Of a stretch of DNA of 7,973 nucleotides, positions 7,652-7,973 are shown piece after piece; position 1 is the stretch's first letter; each line of letters begins with the position of its first letter. The position numbers and the translations under genes are program-made. A model generated the notes under the pieces. It was not told the origin of the DNA and ran no database searches. It saw only the letters and a list, made by a program, of their open reading frames with translations. The stretch is taken from assembly GCA_036787815.1 (NCBI GenBank), contig DAIQOP010000178.1, forward strand, positions 1-7,973, given 5' to 3'. This DNA is from DATBAK01 sp036787815. Its GTDB lineage: Bacteria; Actinomycetota; Acidimicrobiia; IMCC26256; PALSA-610.

Positions 7652-7973
7652 TTACTCGTCGAAGCGGATGGCCGAGTAGCGCATGAGCTTGGGCCAGCGG
7701 TGGGTGGCTTCGATCTTGCGGATCGTGCCCGTCTTGCCCCGCATCACGAGCGACTCGGTGCTCGCGCCGTCGCCCCAGTAGCGCACGCCCCGCAGCAGGT
7801 CGCCGTCGGTGACGCCGGTCGCGGCGAAGAACACGTCGTCGCCCGAGACGAGGTCGTCGGTGAAGAGCACGCGGTCGAGGTCGTAGCCGAGGTCGAGCGC
7901 GGCGCGCCGCTCGCCGTCGTTGCGGGGGTAGAGGCGACCCTGGATCGAACCGCCGAGGCACTTGATGCCCGCG
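7652..7973 (-). CDS. glpX: Fructose-1,6-bisphosphatase class II, C-terminal part
   Basis: This gene runs leftward and is cut by the right edge, leaving the last 106 residues and a TAA stop (7652-7654). The visible part has the GlpX C-terminal signature: GIKCLGGSIQGRLYPRND near the left of the fragment, a DDLVSGDDVFFAATGVTDGD region, GVRYWGDGASTESLVMRGKTG, and a final YSAIRFDE. It closely resembles the class II enzymes of actinobacteria as I remember them. GlpX removes the 1-phosphate from fructose 1,6-bisphosphate, a key step of gluconeogenesis in the cytoplasm, using a divalent metal. The metal and catalytic residues lie in the missing part. It converges on atpC with 4 nt between the stop codons and is not part of the atp operon. 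Confidence 0.94.
   Translation of the reverse strand, partial: AGIKCLGGSIQGRLYPRNDGERRAALDLGYDLDRVLFTDDLVSGDDVFFAATGVTDGDLLRGVRYWGDGASTESLVMRGKTGTIRKIEATHRWPKLMRYSAIRFDE

Overview
The window is a complete F1Fo-ATP synthase operon on the + strand. It is flanked by the tail of an unidentified gene on the left and by the convergent 3' end of a class II fructose-1,6-bisphosphatase gene (glpX) on the right. High G+C, GTG and TTG starts, strong AGGAG-type ribosome sites, tight gene packing and a mycobacterium-like GlpX C-terminus point to an actinobacterium. It does not look like a mycobacterium: subunits b and delta are separate genes (no b-delta fusion), alpha lacks the mycobacterial C-terminal extension, and subunit b starts with a Sec-type signal peptide. 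An Acidimicrobiia-like lineage is my best guess, but it is inference.

Layout. 1-120: C-terminal tail of an upstream reading frame. 121-231: the only plausible promoter region (TTGACG, 18-nt spacer, TAGATT) and a short leader. 232-935: two small membrane proteins of the AtpZ and AtpI families, overlapping by 16 nt. 943-2644: the membrane sector Fo, in the order a, c, b. 2648-7647: the F1 sector, in the order delta, alpha, gamma, beta, epsilon. Genes are 3-21 nt apart or overlap, except for one 133-nt gap between alpha and gamma (4714-4846) that can fold into a nested stem structure and carries four copies of GCGAGCG. 7652-7973: the end of glpX on the - strand, only 4 nt from the epsilon stop codon.

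Together these genes make the rotary enzyme that couples ion flow through the a/c-ring interface to ATP synthesis at the alpha/beta interfaces. Subunits b and delta form the stator, and gamma with epsilon form the rotor stalk. The key residues are present: Arg183 in subunit a, Glu69 in subunit c, both P-loops, the beta catalytic Glu196 and the alpha arginine finger Arg368. The c-ring residues argue for proton rather than sodium coupling.

This is a core housekeeping locus and I see no new multi-gene system. The points most worth a second look are the secretory-type N-terminus with two cysteines on subunit b, the folded repeat-rich spacer before gamma, and a histidine-rich tail on gamma.
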